This document shows positions 32,301-40,329 of a stretch of 64,000 bases of DNA, one piece after another. How positions within the stretch are numbered: position 1 is the first letter of the stretch; every line of letters begins with the position of its first letter. This stretch comes from an uncultured Muribaculaceae bacterium. Lineage in GTDB: Bacteria; Bacteroidota; Bacteroidia; Bacteroidales; Muribaculaceae. Under the pieces are notes generated by a model. It did no database searches. It saw only the letters and a program-made list of their open reading frames with translations, and was not told where the DNA came from. Where the stretch lies: the NCBI GenBank assembly GCA_910588035.1, contig CAJUPY010000010.1, positions 11,834-75,833 on the forward strand, read 5' to 3'. The position numbers were made by a program, and so were the translations under genes.

Positions 32301-34933
32301 TCAGAGGAGACGAACATGTTCACGATCAGACAATCGCGGTCGGTGCCGATCAAGACTGTCCCTTTCTGAGATTTGAAGTCGATGTGTGGGCGTGGCGTCC
32401 ACATCATTTCCTTTATAGGAAATTCTTTTAGTGAAGGATGATAGAGAATGACACCTCTCAATTTGATCTGATCGGCGAGGGTGGTGTCGACGGGAGCTAT
32501 CGCGATGTCGTAGCGTCCGGTGGGCAACGCCGACAGATCGACCGGAGAGGAAGGTGTCTCCATGGTGCGCTTCAAAACAACCGTGGTGTCATTGGTCAAC
32601 ACCGCACATGTGAGCGGAATATCAACGGGCCGGAGCATAGGGTCAACAACTTTCAGTCCGAGCGTGACTTTTCCGTCGATGTCAAATGAACGATCTGATC
32701 CACTATTGATCGAGTAGGGTTTGCCGATAGAGAACGTTGCAGAGACCGACCGAGTCTCTCCGGCAGGAGATGTCACGTCAAATGAAGCTTTCAAGACGCC
32801 ATGGGGCCATGGAGAGTCGTCGAGCACACTCTTGTCGAGTGTGACAGAGAATGATCCGTCTGATGTGGTTGAGGCGGTTGTGGTGTGGAACGAGGTGAAA
32901 GAACTGTAGAACCATGAACGGTTGTCGGCCGACTGTATGTTGGCTGTTACCCCGGCATCTGCAACGGGAAACCCTGAATATGTCATTGCCTCGCCCTTGA
33001 TCGTGATCTCACCTTTGGTGGGGGTGTCGCGTTCGATCGATGTTATTTTCACCGCGAAAGTCGGCAGTTTGTAGTCGCTGACCATGAAAGTTTGTTCTCC
33101 GAGATATTTTTTACCCTCCAGAACGGTGATGTGGAAATATCCGGTGAGTCCAGTCTCGGGAAGTTGTGTTGAGCCATGTATGCGGCCGAAACCATCGGTC
33201 GTCAAGGTTACTGAATCAACTTTCTGATAGTTGGCGTCGCGCACTATCACGGCAATCTGTCTGTCAGACACCGGCGATGACGATTTTGACGAAGTGTTGT
33301 AGATGACCGCGCTCCATTCGGCTTTGTCTCCAAGATGATAGACCGGCAGCGAAGTGAAAACAGTCGCTGACATCTTGTCACGTGCTGTCGGATATCTGTT
33401 GACATAGATGTCGTCAAGATAGTGGTCGGCACCTTTTGTGATTGTTATGATTGATCCTTTTCCGGTCAATGCGAAACCTTCTGAATTGGTCTTGACAGGT
33501 CGGGAGGCTGTCTTTTGCCACTCCTTTGAGGCTACCGAGGCACCTTCGACCGGGCGTCCGGTTATCGCATCCGAGACAAAGACCGCGGTTTTGTCGTCGC
33601 ACTCTGATATCGCAGTGCCGAACATATCGCTCGCAACGAGGGTCGACAGATAGTTCCGCTCTTTTTTTATGTCTGTTGTCGACGGAACGACTGTAAACAA
33701 TCCGTAGGTTGGAACGGTGAAATGTATCACTGTATCTGTTTCGAACGGTCCCTCGCGGTCAATCACAATTTCGTGAGAGCCGATCAGTTGGCCGATTGTG
33801 TTTCTCGGGGCGATGGCTGTGTAAAGACCGACTGTCGTTTGTCGGTTGTTAGTGATGCTCACTTTTACATCAAACTCTTTGCCAGGCACGACGTTTGACG
33901 GAAAACTGACCGAGACCGAGGGTTTTGTCAGCAATGCGGCAGCTTTGTCGACATCGGCTTCATAGACAGAACCTTTGAAGCGGCTCTTGTAAGATGTCAG
34001 CAAGCCGAAGATCTTACGTTTCTGGTCGACCGTCAGATCATTGTTCACGATCGACAACAGGGCGATGGCCGATTGGGGAATGTCGATGTTCTGTTGATAG
34101 ATATTTATTGCAGCATTGAAATAGTTGTCGAGATTATCGGTCTGAAGACCGTAGGAGATGTTGTCGTAGACCCATTTCAGACGGTTGACATCGGTGAAAA
34201 TCGCCACGGCCGGACGATCGGCAGCATATTTTCCGAGCAAGCGGTATATCTCGATGCCGAACCGTGATGTTCCGCTTTTCGCCGACACGTTTGCTGTCGT
34301 GAAGACGGTGTTGTTTAGCCACCGTGGCGTGATTCCCGACGGTCTCCCATTGACCGTTGTCACCAACGAGAGCGATTTGTAGGCCACGAAATCAAACAGG
34401 GTGGGGTAGAACATCTCTGAATTTTTGTCAATGGCGATCACCGACAAATAGTCTTTTAACGGAACTTGTGAGAGGTCGGCATGATGTCCGGTGGCCGAAG
34501 CTGTAAGGCTGTCGACTACATGTCTGAACTGTTCACCTGACCATTCGCTGAAATCGGTTGGGAGAGGTAAGAGAGGTGACTTGCGTTCATCATATTTCCA
34601 GCGGTTGCGGCTATAGACCGATGCATAGATGTCAGCCTGGAGCAGCGACAAAAGTGCTTTGGCCGCATTGTTGTCGATTTCAGCCGCGGTTTCTCTGATC
34701 TTGGCGAGGCTTTTTGACAGAGACTTGTCGCTGATCTCACTTTCGGCGAGTGTGTAGTTCATCAGATTTCTGACAATCGATTGACCGTCATTTGATTTGA
34801 TTGCCTTCTGGAGCTCTTTCTCGCTCGTTTCCGAAACTTTTTTCGGATAAGCGAAATCGGGTTTTTCGGCTCGTGCGGTCAGAAAGAATGCCAGCAGTAT
34901 CACGGAGAGTGCCGTCAGACGCTGTAGTTTCAT
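29342..34933 (-). CDS. Alpha-2-macroglobulin family protein without thioester motif
   Basis: The 1863-residue secreted protein starts with a signal peptide (MKLQRLTALSVILLAFFLTARA). A long helical N-terminal region is followed by MG-type beta-sandwich domains, including MG2-like stretches (near 540-640, VYHLGDKAEWSAVIYNT). The A2M domain with the PDASTTWLLNATAYD signature is near 1145-1160, and a helical toroid TED-like domain covers about 1310-1600 (GGGWAWTDYGDEASEW). Bacterial A2Ms trap proteases in the periplasm. The Cys-x-Glu-Gln thioester expected after the LPGLV segment (near 1325) is absent and reads DRNFTTANEAAAA, so covalent trapping is not expected. Acidic low complexity (EAVADSEEADAGSA) precedes the A2M domain. 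It is monocistronic. Confidence 0.92.
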   Translation of the reverse strand: MKLQRLTALSVILLAFFLTARAEKPDFAYPKKVSETSEKELQKAIKSNDGQSIVRNLMNYTLAESEISDKSLSKSLAKIRETAAEIDNNAAKALLSLLQADIYASVYSRNRWKYDERKSPLLPLPTDFSEWSGEQFRHVVDSLTASATGHHADLSQVPLKDYLSVIAIDKNSEMFYPTLFDFVAYKSLSLVTTVNGRPSGITPRWLNNTVFTTANVSAKSGTSRFGIEIYRLLGKYAADRPAVAIFTDVNRLKWVYDNISYGLQTDNLDNYFNAAINIYQQNIDIPQSAIALLSIVNNDLTVDQKRKIFGLLTSYKSRFKGSVYEADVDKAAALLTKPSVSVSFPSNVVPGKEFDVKVSITNNRQTTVGLYTAIAPRNTIGQLIGSHEIVIDREGPFETDTVIHFTVPTYGLFTVVPSTTDIKKERNYLSTLVASDMFGTAISECDDKTAVFVSDAITGRPVEGASVASKEWQKTASRPVKTNSEGFALTGKGSIITITKGADHYLDDIYVNRYPTARDKMSATVFTSLPVYHLGDKAEWSAVIYNTSSKSSSPVSDRQIAVIVRDANYQKVDSVTLTTDGFGRIHGSTQLPETGLTGYFHITVLEGKKYLGEQTFMVSDYKLPTFAVKITSIERDTPTKGEITIKGEAMTYSGFPVADAGVTANIQSADNRSWFYSSFTSFHTTTASTTSDGSFSVTLDKSVLDDSPWPHGVLKASFDVTSPAGETRSVSATFSIGKPYSINSGSDRSFDIDGKVTLGLKVVDPMLRPVDIPLTCAVLTNDTTVVLKRTMETPSSPVDLSALPTGRYDIAIAPVDTTLADQIKLRGVILYHPSLKEFPIKEMMWTPRPHIDFKSQKGTVLIGTDRDCLIVNMFVSSDRKMIEHRILELKRGLSKIDLTLPDSVTTASIDLVSVNNLQNVTTRISVTTPAAREKLNFSIGSFRNKVTPNETETWTFTTRYPAGNGIRSAVMLNMFSQSINDILQHSAPSFRLTGNYGVGLNTSNFGSRNNHISGKWVNVPQFNQMPSFELYGLNWTGGGNLRIRGLNYHSATTLSEDVVVEEMAYDLAAPVMMKAAANGTLGEAKVESEAVADSEEADAGSAAPSPRSDKPEYRPSEIPLAIFQPMLTTDDSGNLTFSFTYPDASTTWLLNATAYDANMHNASLSRSVIASHPLMVQGNIPRFLRQNDTAVIQATVMNNTDNAVDSVITRFEVNDMNDNTPLVMAEDTLSLAPKSSKVIAVKLTVPSNASSLAVKVKASTDSHSDGELSAIAVMPASERVIETYPFFMSPDTTSLSLEVPVGEHSDVTLQFCQNAVWEVVTALPGLVADRNFTTANEAAAAIFSAAVADGIIKSNPEIGNALKTWLMSDRSDSTLVSMLQRNADLKVALLNATPWVVDAMNDTQRMTRLALLFDRKEIDQTYAAAIQVLGRLQRNGGGWAWTDYGDEASEWATENVLLMNGLLDRLGFLPKNSRLNSMTANAIKYLDIQVAKRKNSRGHARPDMLYTYLRTLYPGLRQPTAAARVSANTVQEIISSWKSFPLGSKAIAAQILEANGYHSTALTILRSLDEFATSTPERGMWWDNLDSSSWWTPGAVATTSLILDAYACCERKSPAIDKIRQWLILEKSRQNWGSSTTTSMAIASILSTGTRWTASESPRCIVRVNNEIIEPDNFERISSYMRADISTVNHGNINVTVDKVSDTPAYGAVYTSSDRTMSLVEQASVDGLSISKRFLVRRLTPQGESWEETNTFAVGDVVKTMLTVKADVEMSYVAIIDNRPACLEPVNQLPARIFSQNLCFYRETLNDHSSIFINYLPKGTYILEQEFTVTQNGVFSSGLATIQSQYAPQYTAHSSGMTLESRH

Positions 34934-34979
34934 AATTATATGTGGTTAATAGTTGATTTGAAAGCTTTTTAATTGAGAC

Positions 34980-35002
34980 GGGGCGGAATCAAATTCCGCC
35001 CC
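34980..35002 (-). terminator. Hairpin downstream of the sigma-factor cassette
   Basis: A perfect 10-bp GC-rich stem (GGGGCGGAAT with its complement, 34980-34989 and 34993-35002) has a 3-nt loop, 38 nt after the Spy-like gene. The following minus-strand sequence is only moderately T-rich, so it may be a weak terminator ahead of the A2M gene. Confidence 0.55.
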
Positions 35003-35039
35003 TGCATATACAAGAAAATGTCAGATATGTCAGAAATGT

Positions 35040-35534
35040 TCACTGGTGGCGTTCGCGTCCGCGCTCCATTCTCAACCGCTGCTGGTGTTGCATCAGGTCG
35101 CGGCTGAAGTTGCGTTCTGCCGACTTGAGCATGAACAGCTGCTTGTTTGTCAGAATGGTCTTGAATTGATCGGCATATGATTTCTCTATCTCACCCTCTT
35201 TTATCTTGAGATCGAAAAGTGCCTCGGTGGCTTTTTCATATTCAAGGTCTGTCACATCTTCAGGCGATTCGGCTATGCGCCGTTCGAGTTCCCTGGTTTC
35301 TGAGTTCAGCTTTGTTGTCTCGTCTTCCATTTCATCGTAGAGCTTGAAAAACGGTTTTTGCTGATCTTTTGTCAGCTCGAGTTCATGGGTAAGAAACCGG
35401 TGTTTGTAGTCGCGCAGTTCTTTCAGAAGAGCTTGTCGGCGCAGGTCTTCTCCCTCTTTTTCAATCTCGGCCGACAAGTTGAATGAAGAACTGATAAACA
35501 GAACCAAAGAAATCAGAATAGACAATCTGTTCAT
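35040..35534 (-). CDS. Periplasmic Spy/CpxP-like helical protein
   Basis: A 164-residue protein with a signal peptide (MNRLSILISLVLFISSSFNLSA) and an almost all-helical, highly charged body. Two LTxxQ-like motifs are visible: LELTKDQQKPF (about 52-62) and ILTNKQLFML (about 127-136). These are the mark of the Spy/CpxP/ZraP chaperone and sensor superfamily, which bind misfolded proteins or metals in the periplasm. The tail is Arg/His-rich. It is third in a leftward cassette, 12 nt after a membrane protein that follows an ECF sigma factor, so it may be part of, or controlled by, an envelope-stress response. The exact function is unproven. Confidence 0.75.
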   Translation of the reverse strand: MNRLSILISLVLFISSSFNLSAEIEKEGEDLRRQALLKELRDYKHRFLTHELELTKDQQKPFFKLYDEMEDETTKLNSETRELERRIAESPEDVTDLEYEKATEALFDLKIKEGEIEKSYADQFKTILTNKQLFMLKSAERNFSRDLMQHQQRLRMERGRERHQ

Positions 35535-35546
35535 GACGCTATTGTT

Positions 35547-35975
35547 TTAGGGGAGTAATGTTTCTGGTGTCTCAAATGTGGTGTCAGTGACGAAAAGATC
35601 ATCGGCCGAATAACCCTCGTTGAGCATGTCTTCTATGATCTCATAGTCGTCGACATCATAGATGATTTCGGGTTCCATCGTGTCGTTGCCGAGGGTGGCC
35701 GTAAGGGTGGGATAGCTCTCGATGTTCAGACCGTTCTGATTGCCTCTCATGATCGAGAACATCTCCATCATGCAGTAAATGCCTGCAAACATGGCTGCCA
35801 GATAGACATATGGCCTGACTTTAAGCCAGAATGTCTTGCGCGGTGTGTGCTCTGCTTCGGGCAGATCAGGCAGCATGGCCTGCATTCGTGTGGCGAAGCT
35901 TTCGAAATAGCCCTCGGGAACCGTCATTCCGTCACGACGACCGATTTTGTCTAATATTTCGTTTTGGTCACTCAT
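35547..35975 (-). CDS. Single-pass membrane protein, probable anti-sigma partner
   Basis: Starting at ATG 35975 gives 142 residues; the longer frame to 36032 begins with an unlikely Arg-rich stretch. The cytoplasmic N-terminal part has a VPEGYFESF motif (about 19-27) seen in small Bacteroidetes proteins next to ECF sigma genes. One transmembrane segment follows near 55-73 (YVYLAAMFAGIYCMMEMF). The C-terminal periplasmic part is very acidic (MEPEIIYDVDDYEIIEDML). I infer an anti-sigma or regulatory role purely from position between the sigma factor (62-nt gap) and the Spy-like gene (12-nt gap). No zinc anti-sigma HxxxCxxC motif is present. Confidence 0.7.
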   Translation of the reverse strand: MSDQNEILDKIGRRDGMTVPEGYFESFATRMQAMLPDLPEAEHTPRKTFWLKVRPYVYLAAMFAGIYCMMEMFSIMRGNQNGLNIESYPTLTATLGNDTMEPEIIYDVDDYEIIEDMLNEGYSADDLFVTDTTFETPETLLP

Positions 35976-36037
35976 TATAATATATCGTTGTTTTTGAAAC
36001 CTTCTTGTCTGTTTTGACTCCACGCGCCCCAAATGGT

Positions 36038-36598
36038 TTAATTCGCGTTTTTGAAATATTGTTCTATTTTTTTTACCGCGAGATGATATGATGTCTTCAA
36101 GGCTCCGACGGTCGTTCCGAGAATCTCCGACATCTGCTCATATTTCATTTCGTCGTAATATTTCATGTTGAAGACAATGCGCTGTTTTTCGGGGAGCCTG
36201 GCAACCGCTTTTCTGAGGTTCAGGGCCAGCTCGTCGCCGTCGATATAGTGGTCGGCCTCGATCATGTTGGTGAGCATCGACGCTTCGTCGTCGATCGACA
36301 CATTCGATCGTCTGCGCTCTTTTGCCAGAAAAGTGATGCTTTCGTTCAGAGCGATCTTGTAGAGCCACGTCGACAGCTTAGCCTCGCCGCGGAAACTCTC
36401 GATCGATGTCCAAGCTTTGAGAAATGTGTTCTGGAGCAGGTCGTTGGCATCGTCGTGGTTCTCAACCATGCGCCTTATTTGCCAATAGAGAGGTTCACCA
36501 TAGAGTTTTATGACGTCGGAAAACGCATCGCGACACGTTGCCCGGTCACGCAACCGCGCGATCAGTTCAGGATTGTCTGTGGGTATCGGTGCATTCAT
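36038..36598 (-). CDS. ECF-type RNA polymerase sigma factor
   Basis: The ATG at 36598 (186 residues) is preferred over a GTG one codon earlier. Sigma region 2 is at about 25-95 (NDLLQNTFLKAWTSIESFRG, the core-binding and -10-melting part) and region 4 at about 125-182 (LPEKQRIVFNMKYYDEMKYEQMSEIL, a -35-binding helix-turn-helix). Region 3 is missing, as expected for ECF sigmas. It directs polymerase to a small regulon, often for envelope stress. A likely anti-sigma and a Spy-like chaperone follow it. A house-type promoter (-7 at 36630-36637) and paired GTTACCACG repeats lie upstream. Confidence 0.93.
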   Translation of the reverse strand: MNAPIPTDNPELIARLRDRATCRDAFSDVIKLYGEPLYWQIRRMVENHDDANDLLQNTFLKAWTSIESFRGEAKLSTWLYKIALNESITFLAKERRRSNVSIDDEASMLTNMIEADHYIDGDELALNLRKAVARLPEKQRIVFNMKYYDEMKYEQMSEILGTTVGALKTSYHLAVKKIEQYFKNAN

Positions 36599-36629
36599 CA
36601 CGTCGGGTGTTTTTGTTTGATAAACGAAT

Positions 36630-36661
36630 CAAATTTAGTCATTATTTTTTATTAAAATCAA
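36630..36661 (-). promoter_or_regulatory. Promoter of the ECF sigma cassette
   Basis: On the minus strand, -7 TAAATTTG is at 36637-36630 and TTG at 36661-36659 with a 21-bp spacer, 32 nt upstream of the sigma factor ATG. Confidence 0.5.
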
Positions 36662-36697
36662 TCTTGATGACGCTTTTTAAATTTTTTTATTAAAAAA

Positions 36698-36721
36698 GTT
36701 ACCACGTCACCCGTTACCACG
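36698..36721 (+). repeat. Direct repeat GTTACCACG between divergent genes
   Basis: GTTACCACG is found at 36698-36706 and 36713-36721, 15 bp apart, between the ECF sigma gene and the divergent TonB receptor. Same-orientation nonamers in a divergent regulatory region suggest a binding site pair; the regulator is unknown. Confidence 0.45.
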
Positions 36722-36794
36722 CTACGGACAGCGGCGACGTTTAACGAAATAATATATAAAAGATGTATAAAAATCATAAAAACGGAATCAAGTG

Positions 36795-36825
36795 TTGTCA
36801 CTACGCGAAACTATTAGTAAATTTG
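36795..36825 (+). promoter_or_regulatory. Promoter of the TonB receptor-lipoprotein pair
   Basis: -33 TTG at 36795-36797 and -7 TAAATTTG at 36818-36825, spacer 20 bp, 41 nt before the ATG at 36866. Confidence 0.6.
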
Positions 36826-36865
36826 CAGATTGTTTGACTAAACCGATTGTTCACAGACGACTGTA

Positions 36866-39103
36866 ATGAGATTTCTCAAGACGACAATTTCAGCATCGAT
36901 GGTTGCACTGTCATTGAGCATGGCTCGTGGCGAGACATCTCCTGTTCAGTGGAGCGACTCGACCATGGTGCTCGATGAGGTGTCGGTGACTGCTATTAAA
37001 AATGGCGGGTCTCCGCTGTCTGTGCCGGGCTCGGTCACTACGGTCAGCCAGGCGCAGATTGAGCGGCTCGACATAGTGAACATCAAGCAGGCGACTTCGC
37101 TGGTCCCTAATTTCTATATCCCCGACTATGGCTCGAGAATGACTTCGTCGATCTATGTCCGTGGCCTCGGAGCGCGGATAGACCAGCCTGTCGTGGGGCT
37201 GAACGTCGACAATGTTCCGTTTCTCAATAAAGACAATTATGACTTCGACATGGCCGATATCCAGCGCATCGAGGTTTATCGCGGTCCGCAGAGCACTCTG
37301 TATGGGCGCAACACGATGGCCGGTCTGGTAAGTGTCTACACCCTGTCGCCGCTCTCTTATCAGGGGCTGAGGCTCATGGGGCAGATCGGAACCAACACGA
37401 GTTTCAACGGAAATATCGGTTATTATTTCAAACTGAAACCCGGTCTTGGAATGTCGGTGACTCTTTCGTCAGTGAAAACCGACGGTTTTTTCCGTAATGG
37501 GTTCAATGGCTCAAAAACCGGAAAGGAGGAGAGCTGCGGACTGCGTTGGAAAACCGTCTGGAGACTATCGGATGTGTTGACGGCCGAGAATACGGCATCG
37601 GTCAATTTCAACAAGCAGTCGGGCTATGCATATCAATCGCTCGAGACCGGTGAGATCAATTATAATGACACCTGTTACTATGAACGTACCGGCATTGCCG
37701 ACGGTCTGACATTGAATTGGACGTTGCCGGGTGTGACTCTTTCGTCGATCTCAAGTTTCCAATACATCAACGACGATGTGACCCTCGATCAGGATTTCCT
37801 GCCTCAGAGTTATTTCACGCTTTCTCAAAGACGCCATGAGTGGGCGTTTACTCAAGATTTTATCGCCAAGGGAAAAAAACGCGGCTATGGTTGGCTTGCC
37901 GGGGCGTTCATGTTCTATAAGCGCACCAACATGTCGGCTCCGGTGACTTTTAAAGACGACGGCATTAGACATTTGATCGAGAACAACGCCAATCAGCCGG
38001 GTTCGAAATACCCGATAAGGTGGAACGACCGCAGTTTTGTGCTGAACAGTGATTTCATGCAGCCTGTCTACGGACTGGCGGTCTATCATCGCAGCTCGCT
38101 TGAGCTCGGGCGGTTGTCATTGAGCGCGGATATACGTCTTGACTATGAGCATGTCGGTCTTGACTATCACAATTACACATCGACTTCGGCAACAATGTGG
38201 GACACGACCGTTGATCCGGAGAGACCATATCAGCATATCCAGGTAGACATCGACGAGCGTGAGCGGTTGAACCGTTCTTTCACCGAATTGACGCCCAAAT
38301 TGATGGCAGAGTATGACTTCGGCGACATCTCGACATATGTTTCGGTTGCCAAAGGCTATAAGGCCGGAGGGTACAATACGCAGATGTTTTCTGATGTGCT
38401 GCAGCAGAAGCTGATGGGCAAGTTCGGCATCTCCGAGACATATCCTGTCAAGGATATAATAACCTACAAGCCTGAAAAAAGCTGGAACTATGAGGCCGGG
38501 GTCCATTTCAGATTCCCTCGGTTGAATATGTCTGGGTCGGCCGCGCTGTTCTATATCGATTGTCTCGACCAACAATTGACAATGTTCCCGGCGGGGAACA
38601 CGACCGGGCGCATAATGGCAAATGCCGGCAAGACCCGAAGCTACGGAGCGGAGCTGTCGTTGCGCTGGACTCCGGTAGACAGGCTGGCACTTTACGGAGC
38701 ATATGGATTTACCAACGCCCGTTTTGTCGAGTTTGGCGACGGACGGGATGACTTCAGTGGAAACCGGGTGCCTTACGCGCCACAAAACACAATGTATGTG
38801 TCTGGAGAATACACCTTTGATTTCAAACGCAGCGAGTGGATGAGATCGCTGTCAATACATGTCGGTGCGCGCGGTGTGGGTTCTATATATTGGAATGAGG
38901 CGAACACTGTCAGACAGCCGTTCTATGTCTTGACCGACGCCTCGCTCACGCTTGAGATAGCACGGTTCATTGACGCGGAGATCAAGGCGGAGAATCTTCT
39001 TGATGCCGGTTACGACGTGTTCTATTTCAAATCGGTCGGCAACGAGTTTGTTCAGCGTGGCTTGCCCCGCCGTTTCTACGGAACACTAAGATTTATATTT
39101 TAA
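36866..39103 (+). CDS. TonB-dependent outer-membrane receptor
   Basis: A 745-residue receptor with a signal peptide (MRFLKTTISASMVALSLSMARG) and a TonB-box-like stretch (MVLDEVSVTA near 34-43). The plug domain covers about 50-160, with SIYVRGLGARIDQPVVGL and IQRIEVYRGPQSTLYGRNTM. A beta-barrel ends in an aromatic residue (YGTLRFIF). It has no carboxypeptidase-like N-terminal domain and no SusD partner, so an iron-chelate, cobamide or other small ligand is more likely than a glycan. Membership of the iron-complex receptor group is by overall pattern only. A lipoprotein gene follows 27 nt downstream and probably works with it. It is divergent from an ECF sigma factor, but no FecR-type anti-sigma is present. 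Confidence 0.92.
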   Translation: MRFLKTTISASMVALSLSMARGETSPVQWSDSTMVLDEVSVTAIKNGGSPLSVPGSVTTVSQAQIERLDIVNIKQATSLVPNFYIPDYGSRMTSSIYVRGLGARIDQPVVGLNVDNVPFLNKDNYDFDMADIQRIEVYRGPQSTLYGRNTMAGLVSVYTLSPLSYQGLRLMGQIGTNTSFNGNIGYYFKLKPGLGMSVTLSSVKTDGFFRNGFNGSKTGKEESCGLRWKTVWRLSDVLTAENTASVNFNKQSGYAYQSLETGEINYNDTCYYERTGIADGLTLNWTLPGVTLSSISSFQYINDDVTLDQDFLPQSYFTLSQRRHEWAFTQDFIAKGKKRGYGWLAGAFMFYKRTNMSAPVTFKDDGIRHLIENNANQPGSKYPIRWNDRSFVLNSDFMQPVYGLAVYHRSSLELGRLSLSADIRLDYEHVGLDYHNYTSTSATMWDTTVDPERPYQHIQVDIDERERLNRSFTELTPKLMAEYDFGDISTYVSVAKGYKAGGYNTQMFSDVLQQKLMGKFGISETYPVKDIITYKPEKSWNYEAGVHFRFPRLNMSGSAALFYIDCLDQQLTMFPAGNTTGRIMANAGKTRSYGAELSLRWTPVDRLALYGAYGFTNARFVEFGDGRDDFSGNRVPYAPQNTMYVSGEYTFDFKRSEWMRSLSIHVGARGVGSIYWNEANTVRQPFYVLTDASLTLEIARFIDAEIKAENLLDAGYDVFYFKSVGNEFVQRGLPRRFYGTLRFIF

Positions 39104-39130
39104 AAACAAACAATAAACATCAGACAATTT

Positions 39131-40051
39131 ATGAAAATCCTGAATTATCTATTTGCAGCTGTTCTCGCCATCGCATTCAGCTCATGCCTGAGCAGCAATG
39201 ACAAACTTATCACCACCACCGCCTTCACTTCGGGTCAGAACGGCAGCTTTGTCGAGGATCTTGAGAAGGGAACGAGCCGTCTAATCGGAACCGGAGGTGC
39301 TTATAACCTTGAGATCAATTATACCGAATCGACTGTCAACATCTCGGTGAGCGGACTTCAACTTATTCCCGGTGGATCAAGCTATTCTTTCGACATCAAA
39401 GATCAGAAGTTCACTTTTGATCAGACCGGTTCGATTCTGGTGAACATTCCCAACTACATCGATACCAGAACCAATGTAGTCATAAATAATTTCAGCATGC
39501 GTTTCCTCGACCGTCAGGTTGTGCTCGGCTCCTCTTCAGTGGCCAATCCGGCATGGGCGATCTCGTTTGAGGTCAATCAGAGATTCAAGGTCAATGTGGT
39601 TCAATACACCACCTACTATTTCGGAAAATCTGACGTGACTATTATCGCAACCGGCGAGAAATCGGAGACAACCGAGGCTTTCTACTGCCTCGCTCTTGAC
39701 TCACAGTCAGTTGATACCGACAAAAACATGGTGACAGGACGTCTTTACATGTATAACGCGCAGTTTGCTTCAAATATGCCCAAGATGAACATGGTCATCA
39801 AGGATATCCCGGTCAAGGTGACCTCGGAAGGTCTTGTGTTTGATTCTGCCTCGCTCAAACTCTATGTCAATGAAAACACCGAGCAGCCCGACTATGGCGT
39901 GACCGACTTCTATGGCGTGGTTGATTTTGACGCGAAGCCCGACTCTGAAAACAACATGCACAACCTTGACATCACCTTCACATGTGCAAACCGTTTCCTT
40001 GTCAGACTTGACCTCGGATTTATCTACAAAGTAGGAACAAGCCACATTTGA
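39131..40051 (+). CDS. Lipoprotein of unknown function, partner of the TonB receptor
   Basis: The 306-residue product has a lipoprotein signal (MKILNYLFAAVLAIAFSSC, Cys at 19) and a beta-rich body with many alternating hydrophobic/polar strands and almost no helices. I do not recognise the family; it resembles the DUF-type lipoproteins often encoded after TonB receptors in Bacteroidales. It is probably on the cell surface or the inner leaflet of the outer membrane, assisting ligand capture (inference from pairing: 27-nt gap, shared promoter, terminator after it). The terminator at 40084 ends this transcript before the nuo promoter. Confidence 0.75.
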   Translation: MKILNYLFAAVLAIAFSSCLSSNDKLITTTAFTSGQNGSFVEDLEKGTSRLIGTGGAYNLEINYTESTVNISVSGLQLIPGGSSYSFDIKDQKFTFDQTGSILVNIPNYIDTRTNVVINNFSMRFLDRQVVLGSSSVANPAWAISFEVNQRFKVNVVQYTTYYFGKSDVTIIATGEKSETTEAFYCLALDSQSVDTDKNMVTGRLYMYNAQFASNMPKMNMVIKDIPVKVTSEGLVFDSASLKLYVNENTEQPDYGVTDFYGVVDFDAKPDSENNMHNLDITFTCANRFLVRLDLGFIYKVGTSHI

Positions 40052-40083
40052 AATCAAACCGCATCAACGCGGAAAGAGTCTTG

Positions 40084-40121
40084 GAGAGCTGTGTCATAAC
40101 GACACGGCTCTCTTTCTTTCC
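40084..40121 (+). terminator. Terminator of the TonB receptor-lipoprotein operon
   Basis: A 12-bp stem (40084-40095 with 40101-40112, one G-T pair) and 5-nt loop precede TTTCTTTCC. It separates this operon from the nuo promoter. Confidence 0.75.
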
Positions 40122-40162
40122 GGCGACCGTTACAATGTTGAAAAATAATTGCAGGTAAATGG

Positions 40163-40191
40163 TTTGTCACACGAAAAAATTTGTATATTTG
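40163..40191 (+). promoter_or_regulatory. Promoter of the nuo-atp operon
   Basis: TTTG at 40163-40166 and -7 TATATTTG at 40184-40191, with a 17-bp spacer (slightly short). Transcription would start near 40198, leaving a leader of about 130 nt before nuoA. No equally good promoter is seen later in the 17-kb run. Confidence 0.6.
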
Positions 40192-40276
40192 CAAACGAAA
40201 AATTGGCCGTCAGCATGAAATTGAATCATGTCGACGGGTTAATTATTTGAGTGTTAACCTGTAACCGTGATTTTAC

Positions 40277-40295
40277 GGCTCCGTCCGTCGGAGCC
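40277..40295 (+). other. Leader hairpin before nuoA
   Basis: GGCTCCG and CGGAGCC (40277-40283, 40289-40295) form a perfect 7-bp stem with a 5-nt loop in the 5' leader, 34 nt before the nuoA start. No T-tract follows, so not a terminator; it may affect message stability or initiation. Confidence 0.45.
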
Positions 40296-40329
40296 TCCAT
40301 GATAAGAAAACCGATATATTTGTTATAAT

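Noticed and set aside
40315..40322. Second TATATTTG just before nuoA, implying a leaderless message
   Set aside because: No TTG lies at the right distance upstream; the better promoter is at 40163-40191.
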